From NCBI GenBank assembly GCA_030268105.1, contig BSDZ01000011.1, forward strand, positions 4,737,001 to 4,801,000: a DNA stretch of 64,000 bases. The letters are read 5' to 3'. A model generated the notes under the pieces. It did no database searches. It had not been told where the DNA came from and was given only the letters and a program-made list of their open reading frames with translations. The position numbers and the translations under genes were made by a program. How positions within the stretch are numbered: position 1 is the stretch's first letter; the number at the start of each line of letters is the position of its first letter. Shown piece by piece: positions 1 through 12,700 of the stretch. The stretch is from Volvox africanus (taxonomy: Eukaryota; Chlorophyta; Chlorophyceae; Chlamydomonadales; Volvocaceae).

Positions 1-236
1 GTGCATCTGTTGCATGACTATACATCATCTCACCCGGACACATAAGGCATTATCAGGCCTTAAAAGGCCTTAGATCGGAATTTTCAGGATGAGTAATAGG
101 CCCCATCTGACCGCACCTTTCCCCGTCCCTGGCCTCTCATACTGTTCGTACAGTCTAACCACTGGGCCTTCATTTCCGGAATCACTCGTCTCCCCATCCC
201 AATTTCCCCTCCCTTCACCCGATCTTCCCCCGTCAG

Positions 237-3200
237 GTGACAAGCCCCAGCGTCAAGATCTCGTACTGGCGCCGGATGCGGATGGCCGTCAGCGAAACGT
301 ACGGAAGCTGGACGAGCAGCTCGTGGCGAGGAGCACGGTGAGGAGTCTCTGTGTTATGGGTATAGACATAAATTGTGTAGGTAGGTAGGTATGTGTGTTT
401 AGGTTGGTAGGTAGGTGTGTTCGTATGTATATTCATTTTGTATTATTTCCTTCAACCAAATCGCGGACTCCACTCCTTTCACCGTGTACGGATGTTCGTA
501 ACGCTCCCACTCGTGCTTTTTCCTTCCTGGGTAATTGCCCTGCTCCCGCCACGTGTGTGTTTTGCCCCCCTGACCCCCGATCCCCACCCCCGAAGGTTCT
601 TCCGGGGCCCCAGCCCGGCAAGGAGATGCGAATCACATCGGGACCGCATGCCAGCCTGGCCTGTACGGCCCTGGAGGCGCTGCCCGCTACGGGCGACATC
701 AAGCAACATGGTAAAGTACGCCGAACCGTGCCGTACGTTATGCCCGATGCAGTAAACAACTTGTCTCCACTAACTCCACTGGTCCGTTTGCGTGCCATAT
801 TGCTATCGTACAACGCGGTATAATCGTACAGCCAAGAAAGAGGTTTTTTGTGCCATCTGTTTTTAGTTCACAAAGCCATATGATAAGTCGAGGGGCTGCT
901 ACTGGATAGGGCAGTTGTTTTGTTAAATGATTGATATGGCAAGAATAAACCATAAAATTAAATATGAAAGGGAGTTTAAGGCTCGACGATGCCGTGACAG
1001 TGCACTTATCGTCTCTGTACATTTCGCCAGCCGTAGATTTCCGAACAACCAAACGTGCTGCTTTTGCCTTCCGACCTTGTACTGCCCCTCCCTCCCTGGA
1101 CTCTCTTTCTCATTTGCACAGAGCGCTGGCTGGTCCGTCTGGCCGCAAGTCAAGAACTGGTTGTCGTACAGGTTTCGGAGTTAGGCGAGAAGTGGGACCG
1201 GGCGAAGGCAGTGGACAAACCTGGGAAAGATGCTGGCGGGGGTGACGGCGGCGGCGGCGGTAAATTGAGATCCCGGGAGGTTAGAGGGATGGAGACCCAG
1301 GACGTAGATCGAGACTCGGAGCGAGGCGGCGGTGACAGCGGTGGCGGCGGTGGAAGAGGAGGAGCAGGCAGTGGTGGCGGGCTGGCTGACGGCTCCGGAG
1401 GGACCGATGGAGGGAGGGATAGGGATGGGCTTCGGTCAGATCCGGACTACGAACGCCCGTACGACAGGCAGTACGACTGTGATCGGGATTCGGGTCGCCA
1501 GCGAGGCAGAGAGCGGGAAGAATCAAGGCCAGCGGATAACCGCAGCGGCGGAAAGCGGAAGTCCAGGGAGGAGGACGAGCGGCGGCTTGGCGATGATGAT
1601 GTGAGTCTTTTGAGTGTTTTTGATTTTTATATCCAAATTTGTTTTGTTTGCTCTCCAAACGCTTTTGGAAAACAAATAAAATTACATGAATTGGGCTATC
1701 CATAATATTACTAGATTTGGATATCCAATAGGATATCTAATTTATATGAATCTACGTTTGAAAAGATCCAAATTTGGGTGGATCCCATTACGTCAAATTA
1801 TCGACGATTCTATTACCAAATACGTTCTTACTGAACTTATCAAAAAATTTCGGAAGGAATTGAGGTTTTAGAAATCAAGGATAAAAAGATATGCGGTAAA
1901 ACACAGAAATTTGGCCTAAGAAAGCACAAAAATATCTCGTCTTATGTTTGCTGTATTATCTTAAGGTTTTAAGCTACTGAGTTTTGCCTTCGACAACGGA
2001 ACTTTGCAGGATGGCGGGCGCGCGGGCGGCTCGAAGAGGTCCCGTGGGTCGGAGCCGCACCGCAGTACAGGTGGCAGCGGCGGCGAGCGAGTGCAGGACA
2101 GGCAGTACGACAGCCGGTACGACGATGACGATGACGACAACGACGATGGCAAGAAAGATTCCAAAGGCCATCATATGCATGGGAAAAAAGAAAAGGAAAA
2201 AGACCCTAAGAAAGAGAAGAAGAAAAAGAAAGAAAAAAATGAAAAGAAAAAACATCACGATCGTGATCGCGATCATCACAGACATGGCAGCTGGAAGGAC
2301 CGGGACCGCTCCAGGAAACGGGATGGTTCAGAGGAGATGGAGGAAAAGGAGGAGAAGGCGCTGGAGAGGGGTCCAGCGGGTGCAAGGCCCACCTGGCTCT
2401 TTCCCGCCATCAAGGTACGAGGAGAAGGAAGGGTGGGGAGAATGGGGCTGACCCCCTGCTGTGTATTTTCCGGGGCTCTAAACTGACAACTACTAATTTC
2501 CAACTACTTGGTATTAGTACATTGCTTAGGCTATATCACTATTGGGCCTTTTGTGCCGTAATGTGCCGTAATTTCACCCTGCTGCGCCTTCCCATTTCGT
2601 ACATCCAGATATTCAACGAATGCGTTATACGTCTTCAGAAGTCCAGGGCCTATATAAGGCCCTTTCCCCCTTTCCCTCAAAGTTTTGCACATGTCCTCTC
2701 TGCGCCCAAAGCTTCGGGTTTTTAAGAACCTCAATAGAACGGGTGCCTTACGTCAGTTCACAACCTAAAACCTCCCGTTCGTTTTGCCGTACTTCCGTAC
2801 CCAGGTCCGCATTGTGGACAAGAGCGTGCGCAGTGGGAAGTTATATTTAAAAAAGGGGGCCGTGGTGGACGTACATCCGGGCGGTACGGCAGACGTGGCG
2901 GTGGACGACACAGGAGATGTACTGCGGGTGAGACTGCATGCTGTACACTCCCCCTCCAATGCACGTACACATAACTTTGGAATAATGGAAGAGTCTCGAT
3001 TCGTGCGATGCGTCCCGTCCATTATCGATATCCTAACCCGTATTTAACTGCGGCAACCCCCAGTTGCCTAATTGAATGAAAAAATATTTTCTTATTTAAA
3101 TGTAAAGATGATTTCTAGACAAATAAGCGTATATTGATAAAATTATTTATGCAGATTTGTTGTTGGTTACTCGTACCTGCATATTTTGACACAGATCATA

Positions 3201-3459
3201 TTCTCTCTCCCTCCTGGACTGTCTGCTGCCGTACAAAAAACTTCAGCTCCCAGAGTCTTCTTTGGAGACAGTTGTGCCACGTCACGAAGGCGCTGCCGTA
3301 CTCGTGGTAGCAGGTCCACACCGGGGCTCACGCGGCAGACTGCTTCAGGCCAGTACGGCGACCGGTGCGGCGGCGGTGCAACTGGCTGCAGACTTCTCAA
3401 TTGTACGGCTGTTGCTTGATGATGTGGCGGGTTTTGCTGGGGAGCTTGACGAGGAATGA
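237..3459 (+). CDS. GPKOW: GPKOW/MOS2-type G-patch and KOW splicing factor, C-terminal part (5' end outside window)
   Basis: Exons 237-337, 596-710, 1122-1600, 2010-2414, 2805-2927 and 3247-3459 join in phase with GT-AG borders and end at TGA. Exon 1 carries a stretch (APDADGRQRNVRKLDEQLV) like the segment between the G-patch and first KOW motif of GPKOW/MOS2. Exons 2-3 carry a degenerate first KOW (PGKEMRITSGPHASL) and VRLAASQELVVVQVSEL. Exons 3-4 code a long Gly/Arg/Asp/Lys-rich linker like an RS/RD region. Exons 4-6 carry the second conserved block (WLFPAIKVRIVDKSVRSGK, LKKGAVVDVHPGGTADV) and a final KOW (VLVVAGPHRGSRGRLLQAS). Family members are nuclear spliceosomal proteins that bind RNA and work with the helicase DHX16/Prp2; in Arabidopsis MOS2 also affects miRNA processing and immunity. 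The G-patch itself must lie upstream of base 1. The family call is firm; individual splice sites are hand-called. Confidence 0.85.
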
Positions 3460-4993
3460 CGGGGAAATGGCTGATAGGGTTGACTGGCACAGCATTGTGG
3501 GCACGGATTGACCCATGGGTCAGTGGAACGATCAGCCCACGGTCGAATGCAGCTCTGGCCGTGGGCGGGCAAGTGTTTGTGTTCCTACGTTGGCGGCGAT
3601 GTAGTTGTGGCGACGTGGATATGGTTCTGGATTGAGGTTCGCGAATGTGCAGAAAGGTGGGGGGAGGTGGCGGGGAGGTGAGGGGGGCAGTAACGGGATA
3701 ATAAATTGAACCAGGGAAACTCGCTGTGGGGAAGGGAAGGGGGGAGGGGTTTGGGGACTCGGGGACTAAAGATGGGAGTTTGGCCGAACCGTACGACTCG
3801 CCAGTGGAATTCGTACAGGATTGTGCCAGGTGACGAGGGAAACAGTGACAACACTACTGGTCGCGGGTCTCTTCAGCCGTTTTTGTGTTTTCCATTACGC
3901 CATTCTGGTTGCAACAATGATGATCTGGTATGACACAACGTGATGACACGTACCAATACCTTTGTCGTGTTTTCCGTACGTCTTCCACTACCGTACCATA
4001 TTGCGTTATTGCCGGTTGGCCGTACAATTTCAACGTTTACAAACGGAATGCACATAAGCGTTGCAGTCAATCGTATGGAACGACAATATGCCACGCGCGT
4101 TGTTATAGAACGCCATTTTATGGTGCCTTGCGACTCGGGTTGGGTGACGTCAGAACTTTTCAGGATTTCAGATCGTTAGTGATTTTCGGTAGCGGTTGTT
4201 TATGGTGGTTGTGATGGCGGGTGTGGATAGCTACTTCTCCTGATTACAACTTCTTTTCGGTTCCTAACAAAAATCTACATCTCCACTTCTTCTCGGCCGC
4301 AGAATCATCTCGCGCAAGCATGTGTGTACTGCAATCGTCTTGGTGGTCGTACAATCCGTACAAATAGTATGATCAGGCAAGAAATACATCGCCGCTCACT
4401 CTTGCGCGCAATAAAAAAGCAACCCAACCACCTCTTCGTTAATCATGGACAATTACCGCTCCCCCGGAGCGCTCGGCATCTGTGTACGACATCCAACCTC
4501 AAACCGAAAGTTCGCGATATTTTGTCTCAACCAAGTTGCTTTCTGCTGTCTAGCATCGAGACCCATCCCATCACCACCACCACCACCACCCCAGCCCGCA
4601 ATAAAACCATAGAGGACCTCGCCGTGTTTCTGCGCTCCTCAAAAATTTTGAGCCCACTGTAAAGCACAACCACCCCTACCCGCATACAACCAAATGATGG
4701 TTGATTTTAGCAACACCGCATAACACAACAAAAGTGCACAATCAATCAAGCACATGTGGGCCGAAAGACTCGAATCTGTCAAGTCGTAAAAAGGTCCCGA
4801 GATGGGGATACTTCAGAATGCATGCGTACCGTCCATACCGACTCCATGTCGTGTAGTCGTGCCGTCCGTACCAGTGTGGTGCCGTACCGAAACCGTGGCT
4901 CCTTCCTTTCACATACCTACTCTATTTTCCCAACCGACCATACCGCCATGTCTTCAATTGTCCTGTAAAAATCAAAGGATGCAATCAGGAATG

Positions 4994-5026
<33 letters not shown>

Positions 5027-6607
5027 GCGCCGTCCCTCTATGCGAGTCTACCGCAAACCGAGCCAAGTCTGTGTTTGAGCCGATTTGTAAGGGTCCGATT
5101 CCAATCTATTCCAATCGACCCATTTATACGACCTTAATGAATCACCTCACGAAAATGCAATGTGGCTAAACGGTGCGTCCAGTACGGCAGGACCATTAAG
5201 GCGGTCGCCAAAACACAGTGTGTGTTTGTGTGTGAGAGGAGAGCCACCTGCGGAAACCCATTTCCTTCTTCGTACCGTATGACGGCCACGTTTTGTCTTC
5301 TGGTACATCACATCACGATGGCGTGGAGTCACGTTTCACACAGCATTTGATAAAACCCTAAGTTTCACCGGACTACACAATTGCTCAAGCCGCACATCAC
5401 ATCACATCACATCACACCACATTACAAATTCGCATCATGGTCATCATGATCATGATCATGATCATATCCTTTGTCATATACTACCACAAGGCACTCATAT
5501 ACCACCGCAAAGCAGGAAAACATCACCAAAACATCAGTCAATCCAGGCGCTACCAGGGACAGCTCCATCCGGACGCATTTCCGCCTCACCTACCTGGAAA
5601 CTCCTTTTCTCTCCCCCCACTCCCACAAGACAAGGCAAGGGATGAATTCCAGTCACAGTGCCCCCTCCCTCCCTCCCTCCCTCCCTCCCATGCATGCATC
5701 CATTGGGCTGTACGCAGATGCACATGAAACCTGACATTGACATCGCAAAACCTCACCCCCTCTTCCTCATCCCCCCTTTCTCCCCGCACACATCGGGGTG
5801 AAGGGGGGTTGAGGGGACGGGGGACAAACCCAGAGGCACCCAAATCCGGAAGGTGTTGTGGGCTCCAGGAAGATGGCCTCGGCTCACGAAAACGGACCAG
5901 GATAATAAGGCCCCCGGTCAGGAGGGAACACATTTCCTTCATTCGTTAACTAACTATGCGCTCTTACACACCCGAGGAGAGACATCATGAATGCATCCCC
6001 CCATTACGTTTGTTTGCGAATTAGAAGGTTTATGGTTTCTGATAAAGCTTGTCGGTGAAGTCCACACTTAGCCCGCACTGCTGCGGTTTCACTCCCCCCA
6101 AATTCGCGATACAGTGAGTGCGATTGGATGAGAGGAAGGCAGGGGGAGGGGAGAGACATGGGGACGCCCGAGTCCAGTGCCCCCAGCCAGATGCATAATC
6201 GCCTCCGTACTACTTCCATCACAGTGCTGAAGCACATAGGGCCCATATGGGTCGTGTGTTCAGACAGGATTTGAAATACACAACGCAAAGTACGACGTAG
6301 GTTATGGTGAGAGGTGTACACACACATACGCACGCATACAGGACGCGACTCGCATAACGCCGCCATATCATCACCATCACCACCACCACCACCATCACCT
6401 GCCCCTTCACCACGTTCACGACCTTCCTTGACCGCTCCCCCCCCCGATCCAAACCCAGGTACGGCACCTAGCGAACGACAACACACGCTGTGTGTCAGAA
6501 GCTGGGAGCTGAGTCCCCCCTGACGACATATTGCCCGCCAGGATTCCCCGCCCAGCCACCCACACCGAGCTCCCTGAAGAGCAAGCCAGCCACGATTCAG
6601 AACCCCT
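3460..6607. other. Intergenic region without a supported gene
   Basis: This 3.1 kb region lies between the convergent 3' ends of the GPKOW gene and the minus-strand 6608-8287 gene. No open frame in it has coding-like composition or family similarity. It holds a perfect 14-bp palindrome at 3509-3522, a CA run near 4996-5020, a short ATCAC run near 5394-5415, GATCAT repeats near 5437-5466, a CCCT run near 5661-5690 and a CACCAT run near 6370-6395. Confidence 0.6.
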
Positions 6608-8287
6608 TCATTTCACCTCATCTGCCGCCGCTTCCACAGCCGCCACCACTGCTATCGCCGCTGCCTCAGGCGCTGCCTCCAAAGCTGGCGACGGCTGCGT
6701 CGCAATCTGTCCTTCCCCCTCCCCCTCCCCTTCCCCATCGCTTGGCGCGAGCAGCAGCACTACGCGAGCCTCCTGCTCCTCCACAGACGTCTTGCCCGAC
6801 CCCCCCGCCTCTTCTGACGCCCCTGTTGCCGCGTCGTGCTCGTCCACCAGTACGGTATTCCGTACAGCCTCGGACAGGATATCCATCAGCTCTGCCTGGC
6901 TCTCCACCGTCGTGACGGTGGAGGCCAGTGCCGAGTTCAGGTTACTGTTTCTATTCAACAACCGCTGGAGCTCCTCCTGGAGCAGTCCTTGTTGCGCCGT
7001 CAGGTGCTGTACTTGCGACGCCAATCGCCGTACCTCAACCGCCAACAACTCCCTATCCACGAGGAGTTTGCCATGGTGCACCATGAGGTCGTCGTCAGCA
7101 GGTGACGCCGTACTGGCAGCGGCATCTGCGCCGCCACTGTTGCTGCCGATTGCGGCGACGGCGACGGAGGCGTCAGCGAACGCTGAGAGGCCGCTACCCC
7201 GGCCGCCACTGCTCCGGCCACCGCTGCCACCACTGCTACCGCCGCCGCGCCGCCGGGACATGACAGCACCTGTAGGAGAAATTGGTCTCGTCGTCGTGGG
7301 CGACATCGACGTGGTCCGAGCCATGCGTGGAGCCGTCGTGACCGTCACAGCTGGTGGTGGTGCTGTTGACGCGTACCGAGGCTTCGGCACCGGCGATTTT
7401 GATTTACTCTGTATCATATATCCTGACGCCGATGGAGACGCCACAGGTGGGGAGTCGTACGACACCGTCAGACTGTAGTAAGCGCCGCCGTCGGTACGTG
7501 GCGCCGTCATGGAGCGCATGAAGTTGGGTCTGGGAGGATGGATCTTGACCTCCTCAGGCGGCGGCGGCGGTCGCGCAGCAGCGATGGAGGCCAGCCTGAC
7601 GCTGCCCAGGGCCGCCGCCAGCGCCGCCGCCGACGCAGCTGCCACCAAATCCTCCGAAACCACTGGATCCAGAATTTGGTCTTTAAACGCAGGTGAGCCT
7701 GTTGCGGTAGTTGTGCTCGTGATGCCGTTTGTGTTGCTGCCGGGCGATGAGTGCCGCTTTCCCGAATGGCTTGTTCGTGATCGGTGACGGGAATGACGCA
7801 TACGTTGGTGGTCTTCACGTGGGCTGGAGCTGCCCGTCGTGGCGGTCGTCACGTGGAGGTGGGGGTCGCGATTGGTGGTGGTGGACTCGCCGCCTCCGTG
7901 GGATAGGCGTTGGAGTGCGAGCCCAGCCATATGTTTAGCGGCAACAGCGTGAACATCTTGTGTAGGGCCAGTAGAGCCAGTCTCTGAGTAAGCTGCGGAT
8001 TGGGTATCAGCGGAGTCACGACGCTGTCGCCGACGCTGCTTGTTAGGGCGCTCCCGTGGCGGTTGAGCTTCGACTTCGCTGTGCGCAGCAACAGCGTCCG
8101 CTTTTTCGTCTCGTGATATTGCATCTGTATTACCATGATTGATCATCGAAGAATCACGATGGATGGGCAAGTCGGTCTTGGCATAGATGCTGGAATCGGC
8201 GTTCTCATAGGGCTCCAAAGCGGCGGCATTCAGCGATGCGTCCGCTTGCAGTGGAACTATTACTTCGAGGTAAGACCCGTCCGTCAT
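6608..8287 (-). CDS. Hypothetical low-complexity protein with C-terminal coiled coil (intronless)
   Basis: One uninterrupted frame encodes 559 residues. The N-terminal half is Ser/Thr/Ala/His-rich and disordered-looking, with clusters of basic residues. A Gly/Ser-rich run (GGGSSGGSGGRSSGG) follows. Residues about 396-476 have strong heptad character (KLLVDRELLAVEVRRLASQV, LLQEELQRLL) and predict a coiled coil. The C-terminus is acidic and Ala-rich, with a GEGEGEGEG run and Ala/Val repeats. I recognise no catalytic domain, signal peptide or membrane segment. Long regular codon-like structure and high GC in third positions support coding. It stands tail-to-tail with the GPKOW gene. A scaffold or cytoskeletal role is possible from the coiled coil but is only a guess. 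The start ATG at 8287 is the first of the frame. Confidence 0.65.
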   Translation of the reverse strand: MTDGSYLEVIVPLQADASLNAAALEPYENADSSIYAKTDLPIHRDSSMINHGNTDAISRDEKADAVAAHSEVEAQPPRERPNKQRRRQRRDSADTQSAAYSETGSTGPTQDVHAVAAKHMAGLALQRLSHGGGESTTTNRDPHLHVTTATTGSSSPREDHQRMRHSRHRSRTSHSGKRHSSPGSNTNGITSTTTATGSPAFKDQILDPVVSEDLVAAASAAALAAALGSVRLASIAAARPPPPPEEVKIHPPRPNFMRSMTAPRTDGGAYYSLTVSYDSPPVASPSASGYMIQSKSKSPVPKPRYASTAPPPAVTVTTAPRMARTTSMSPTTTRPISPTGAVMSRRRGGGSSGGSGGRSSGGRGSGLSAFADASVAVAAIGSNSGGADAAASTASPADDDLMVHHGKLLVDRELLAVEVRRLASQVQHLTAQQGLLQEELQRLLNRNSNLNSALASTVTTVESQAELMDILSEAVRNTVLVDEHDAATGASEEAGGSGKTSVEEQEARVVLLLAPSDGEGEGEGEGQIATQPSPALEAAPEAAAIAVVAAVEAAADEVK

Positions 8288-8620
8288 TTCTAGTCAAGTA
8301 TGTGTGAGTACAAGAAAGATTTTATAGCAAGGGTTGAGATAATTGACTTCAGAGGTGAGAACATGCGATCGACTAAGATAATTACCAGAATTGGGAAATC
8401 TCTGTTGTAAGGACATTGATTATAAAGTAGTGGTGAAAGATGTTTCGGCGCTTGCCCTTCGCCGTCAGTACCTTTTTGCCTGCTCGTATAACTGCCTCTA
8501 TGCCTCCGTATTTTTCCTCATATTTGTGCATATATGCATAAGAGTTGCTGAAAGCTTCGCACATGTTCCTATGGCGTGGACGGACCCAGAGACACATAAC
8601 ATGCATGCTGACACATCGAT

Positions 8621-9058
8621 CTAAGAAGTTCCCAACACAAAGCTATGCATAATTGCCGTGATTGCGCTACCAAATGCATAGTGCTCCTGTTCCTCTCCTT
8701 GTGTCGATGTTCTTTGGCCCAACTCCTCATAGATAGCACTGATATGGGCGTGCACAAGTGCGAGTTCCAGGTACATGCCCTTTGCTTTATCAGGAAACAA
8801 TCCTACTTTTAATTTCTTCAATTTCGGGTTCGGGTCGCTCAAGATGCGCTGTTGCCTGCGAACCCTTGTCCGCTTCCGCATCTCTTGCTTATACATACCG
8901 GCTACAGCATGTGAAGGAGCGTTAAAACCATGAATCATATGCGAAGTTACGTCTGCACCAACAATGAAATTGGGGAAGGGCCAGCATTTAGCAAGCAATG
9001 ACATCCACCTGTACTTTCCTCCTATCAACGTCTGAAAAGCACATCGATACGTCTCCAA
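8621..9058 (-). CDS. Unrecognised AT-richer reading frame, possibly one exon of a small gene
   Basis: The frame spans 145 codons without low-complexity sequence and reads like folded protein (GGKYRWMSLLAKCWPFPNF, MYLELALVHAHISAIYEEL). Codon usage is less GC-rich than the neighbouring genes. The frame opens from a TTG; it has no good ATG at its 5' end and may instead begin at a splice acceptor near 9058. It ends with TAG. I do not recognise the family. A short frame on the same strand at 49808-49990 shows a similar spacing of residues (AHI..I...L......QE), which may be chance. It lies between a divergent pair of better supported genes. Confidence 0.3.
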   Translation of the reverse strand: METYRCAFQTLIGGKYRWMSLLAKCWPFPNFIVGADVTSHMIHGFNAPSHAVAGMYKQEMRKRTRVRRQQRILSDPNPKLKKLKVGLFPDKAKGMYLELALVHAHISAIYEELGQRTSTQGEEQEHYAFGSAITAIMHSFVLGTS

Positions 9059-9710
9059 CTTGGCGAATCATATGGTGAAATTCATTAGGCACATTGTGCC
9101 TAAACCCACATCACACGGCAAGGTCCTCAATAACATGCTGGACTCGCCCCTCGCCTTCTCGGTGAATAGAACTCAGTAAGGGGGCCCTCCCACCCGGGCA
9201 CCAATTCCCTGACACCTGCAAAACACACACGCTGTTGCCTTCCATCCTCTCCCTTCTTTCCCTTCTTCCTCCTGCTCCTCCCCTCCGCCCAGAGAGGGTT
9301 GCACAGCACATACCTTGCTCCGGAACCCAAAATCCACACGTGGGCTCCCCGTCATCTGCAAGGGTCCACACGAAATTCCCACGGGTTTCTGTGTACCCGT
9401 ACCCATACCCGTACTTGTACCTGCACCCGAGCCGTATCAGTTGGCTGCTTCCTATCCACGCCACATCTTATACCTTGGCCTGCCCTGTTGGGGGCAGTGC
9501 TCCCGCGTGACACGATCAAAGATCGAGTCCACGCGGGATCCGAGTCTAATACCTTTTGATCGTTTTTGGTCGGTAAATCCACCCTTCCTGATCCTAATCC
9601 ACCCCCTCGCTTTCCACCAGGGTCGCCTTGGAGACGAGACCGTACGACTGTACGTCTTTATAACTGCGTGCGTACGACCGTTAGGAGGTGACCGAGCACC
9701 CCGATCAGCG

Positions 9711-12700
9711 ATGATGACGACAATGACAACGAAGACAACGATGACGACGAAGGCGGCAGTTGGCAATCCCCAGGCCGCTTCCCCATCAGTCCAGGGAGGC
9801 CTGGCCGGATCCGGTGGTACCCGAGTCCTCGTGGCGGCTGAGGTGCCGCCACCATCACCATCACCGCTGCGGCCTCCGCCTTCCCCGAACCTCTTCCTTT
9901 CTGGATTTGCCTTTATGTCCTTACCTAACCAACCGGTAAATACGACACAGCTTCAGCAACCGTTACATACCCTTCTTTGGGCGGCGCAACGGCCTCGGGG
10001 TGATTACCATTTGCCACAACTGCAGCCTGTTGGACGAGCTCGGAGCAGCAGTAGCACCAGCAGCAATCCTAGCAGTAGCGGCAGTACCTACGCTGCCCCC
10101 AACGATAACAACAGCAACAGCAGTAGGATCAGCGCTGGTGGCAGTAGCAGTGGCGGCGGTGCTGGTGGTGATGGCGGCGCTGGCGCCGTAACGGGTGACG
10201 GGTCAGGTGCGGCCAAAGATGACATCCCGCGCGTGGCGCGGGTGCGGCGCCGACGGGGCCTTATGCAGGAGGACGTGACAGCGCCATGGCCCCCGGATAC
10301 ATACCTCGGTGCTGTTTACGAAGCAGCACTACAGTTGATTAACGGCACGCACGGCGCCATTAGCATCAGGTACGGCAGCACAATAAAATGAATGTACGAC
10401 GTGAGAGATTGTATGATATACGGCGTTCGTTATCGGTTTTTCATGTCAGTTATTACGGTTTTAGGTTTTCTTCGCGTTTCAGTTGATGCCGTAGCTTACC
10501 AAGTTTCGGCCCGCGTGCCCCGTTTGGGGATTTTATTATTTTGAGATATGGCCGTACTACTCGCTCGATCTGCAGGTCACTGCGCTCGTCCCAGCAGCAC
10601 GCCGTGCATTTGTCGTACAGGGATCCAGTGCACTGGATTGTCAACCCCAGCCTCCGACGTGAGCCGGGTCGACTCTCACTGCGTGCCGTACTGAATCCAG
10701 ATGAGCTGGCAGCTATAACGAACGTCACCGCTGGTACGGCAATGGAATCGACTGCCGTACAGCCCAGATCGCAGGCGTTTGAGATTAGGGCGACTGGGTT
10801 TGACGGGACGTGTTCGTACACACCCTCCCCTCCGCGTGACCGAAACTCACTGCCTATTGCAAATATACCCACTTGCGGTTGGCTGGATCCGGATCGTGTA
10901 GCGTATGATAACTCGATATACAAGATTTGGCGTAGCATACAGCAGACGAATGGCGCATCGGGGCAGGACCGCAAGCGGCGGAAGCACCAGCGGCGGCGGC
11001 GGCGGCGGCGGCTCCCGCCGCCGCCACCGCCGCCACCACCGGCCACAACCTTTTCACCGCCGAAGTACATGGTCGTGTCGCCGTACTTCAACATGGCGCC
11101 GTACGATTTTGCGACCCTGCTGATTCACCATTTGAATTACCACGCCGCATTAGGTAGGGTCCTGACTACTGAATCCACGCAGACCGGCCGAAGGACCCGC
11201 TTTCGTTGACACAACCAGCTCGCTGACTTTAAAGTTCGTGGCTATATGTCTTACGTCTTACGGCGTACGGACGCAACGCCCATCCGTAACCCTGTCTCCC
11301 GCCCTTCTACCCCCCTTTCCCCGCCATCCCGCCAACCCTACCCACAGGCATCCAGCACTACCTAGTGTACATCGAGGAAGGCCAGGAGGGGCTTATGGAG
11401 GACGCGCGGCTAACTGCACTGGCGGCCGCTGGCCGGCTGCAACTCGTGCGCTGGCGGGAGCTGCCGACCATCAAACTTCCGGGTACAGATGAACGACATC
11501 CGTACGGCAGTCAGGTATGTACGACCAAAAGTCGTAACGGACGATGGAGTCGCTCCGAGTTATTTGATAGTCGACATGGCTCTAGATGGCTGTCCGAATA
11601 GACGGTGGGATCCAAAAGGCCTTTGACCCAGATGGATCCAGATTCCCTTTTTCCCATCGATTCTCTCCGGCTCCATTCACTCGAGTTCGTTGATTTCGTT
11701 ACACTGCAGATTCTGGTTTATAATCATGCGCTCCTGTCGCTGTGGCATGAGGCCGCGGTGGTGGCTGTGGCGGTGAGTACGGGCAACTTTAGGGGTGAGG
11801 GGTATGATAATGGAATCCGAATCACCCGGATCCGGATCCAATATGTGTACGACACAACAAACGACGGAATACGATACGATATGGTACGATACGAGGGACC
11901 CTAAATCATGTAGGAGCGTGATTGTTGCCACATTGAAGTGAGGGGAGCAGAACGCGGCGCTGCGGGTGGGTTTGTCGGTAGGTGGTCGGGCAGGAGGGGT
12001 CGGTTGACAGAAGCTGCGACTTGGAAGGTGTACGACCGATGATGGTGGTGCTGCTGCTGCTACTGCTGAGGATGATGATGATGATGATGATGGTGGTGAT
12101 GGTGGTGATGGTGATGGTGGTCCGTCCCCCCATGCCCCTCCCCCCATGCCCCTCCCCCCATGCCCCTCGCTACCCTTCCCTCCCTCCCTCCCTCCCTCCC
12201 TCTCCCTCCCTCCCTCCCTCCCTCCCTCCCTCCCTCCCTCCCTCCCTCCCTCCCTCCCTCCCTCCCTCCCTCCCTCCCTCCCTCCCTCCCTCCCTCCCTC
12301 CCTCCCTCCCTCCCTCCCTCCCTCCCTCCCTCCCTCCCTCCCTCCCTCCCTCCCTCCCTCCCTCCCTCCCTCCCTCCCTCCCTCCCTCCCTCCCTCCCTC
12401 CCTCCCTCCCTCCCTCCCTCCCTCCCTCCCTCCCTCCCTCCCTCCCTCCCTCCCTCCCTCCCTCCCTCCCTCCCTCCCTCCCTCCCTCCCTCCCTCCCTC
12501 CCTCCCTCCCTCCCTCCCTCCCTCCCTCCCTCCCTCCCTCCCTCCCTCCCTCCCTCCCTCCCTCCCTCCCTCCCTCCCTCCCTCCCTCCCTCCCTCCCTC
12601 CCTCCCTCCCTCCCTCCCTCCCTCCCTCCCTCCCTCCCTCCCTCCCTCCCTCCCTCCCTCCCTCCCTCCCTCCCTCCCTCCCTCCCTCCCTCCCTCCCTC

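Noticed and set aside
4324..4662. 112-codon plus-strand frame downstream of GPKOW
   Set aside because: It has AT-rich codon use, no family similarity and includes a CACCAC simple repeat; it is more likely 3' flank.
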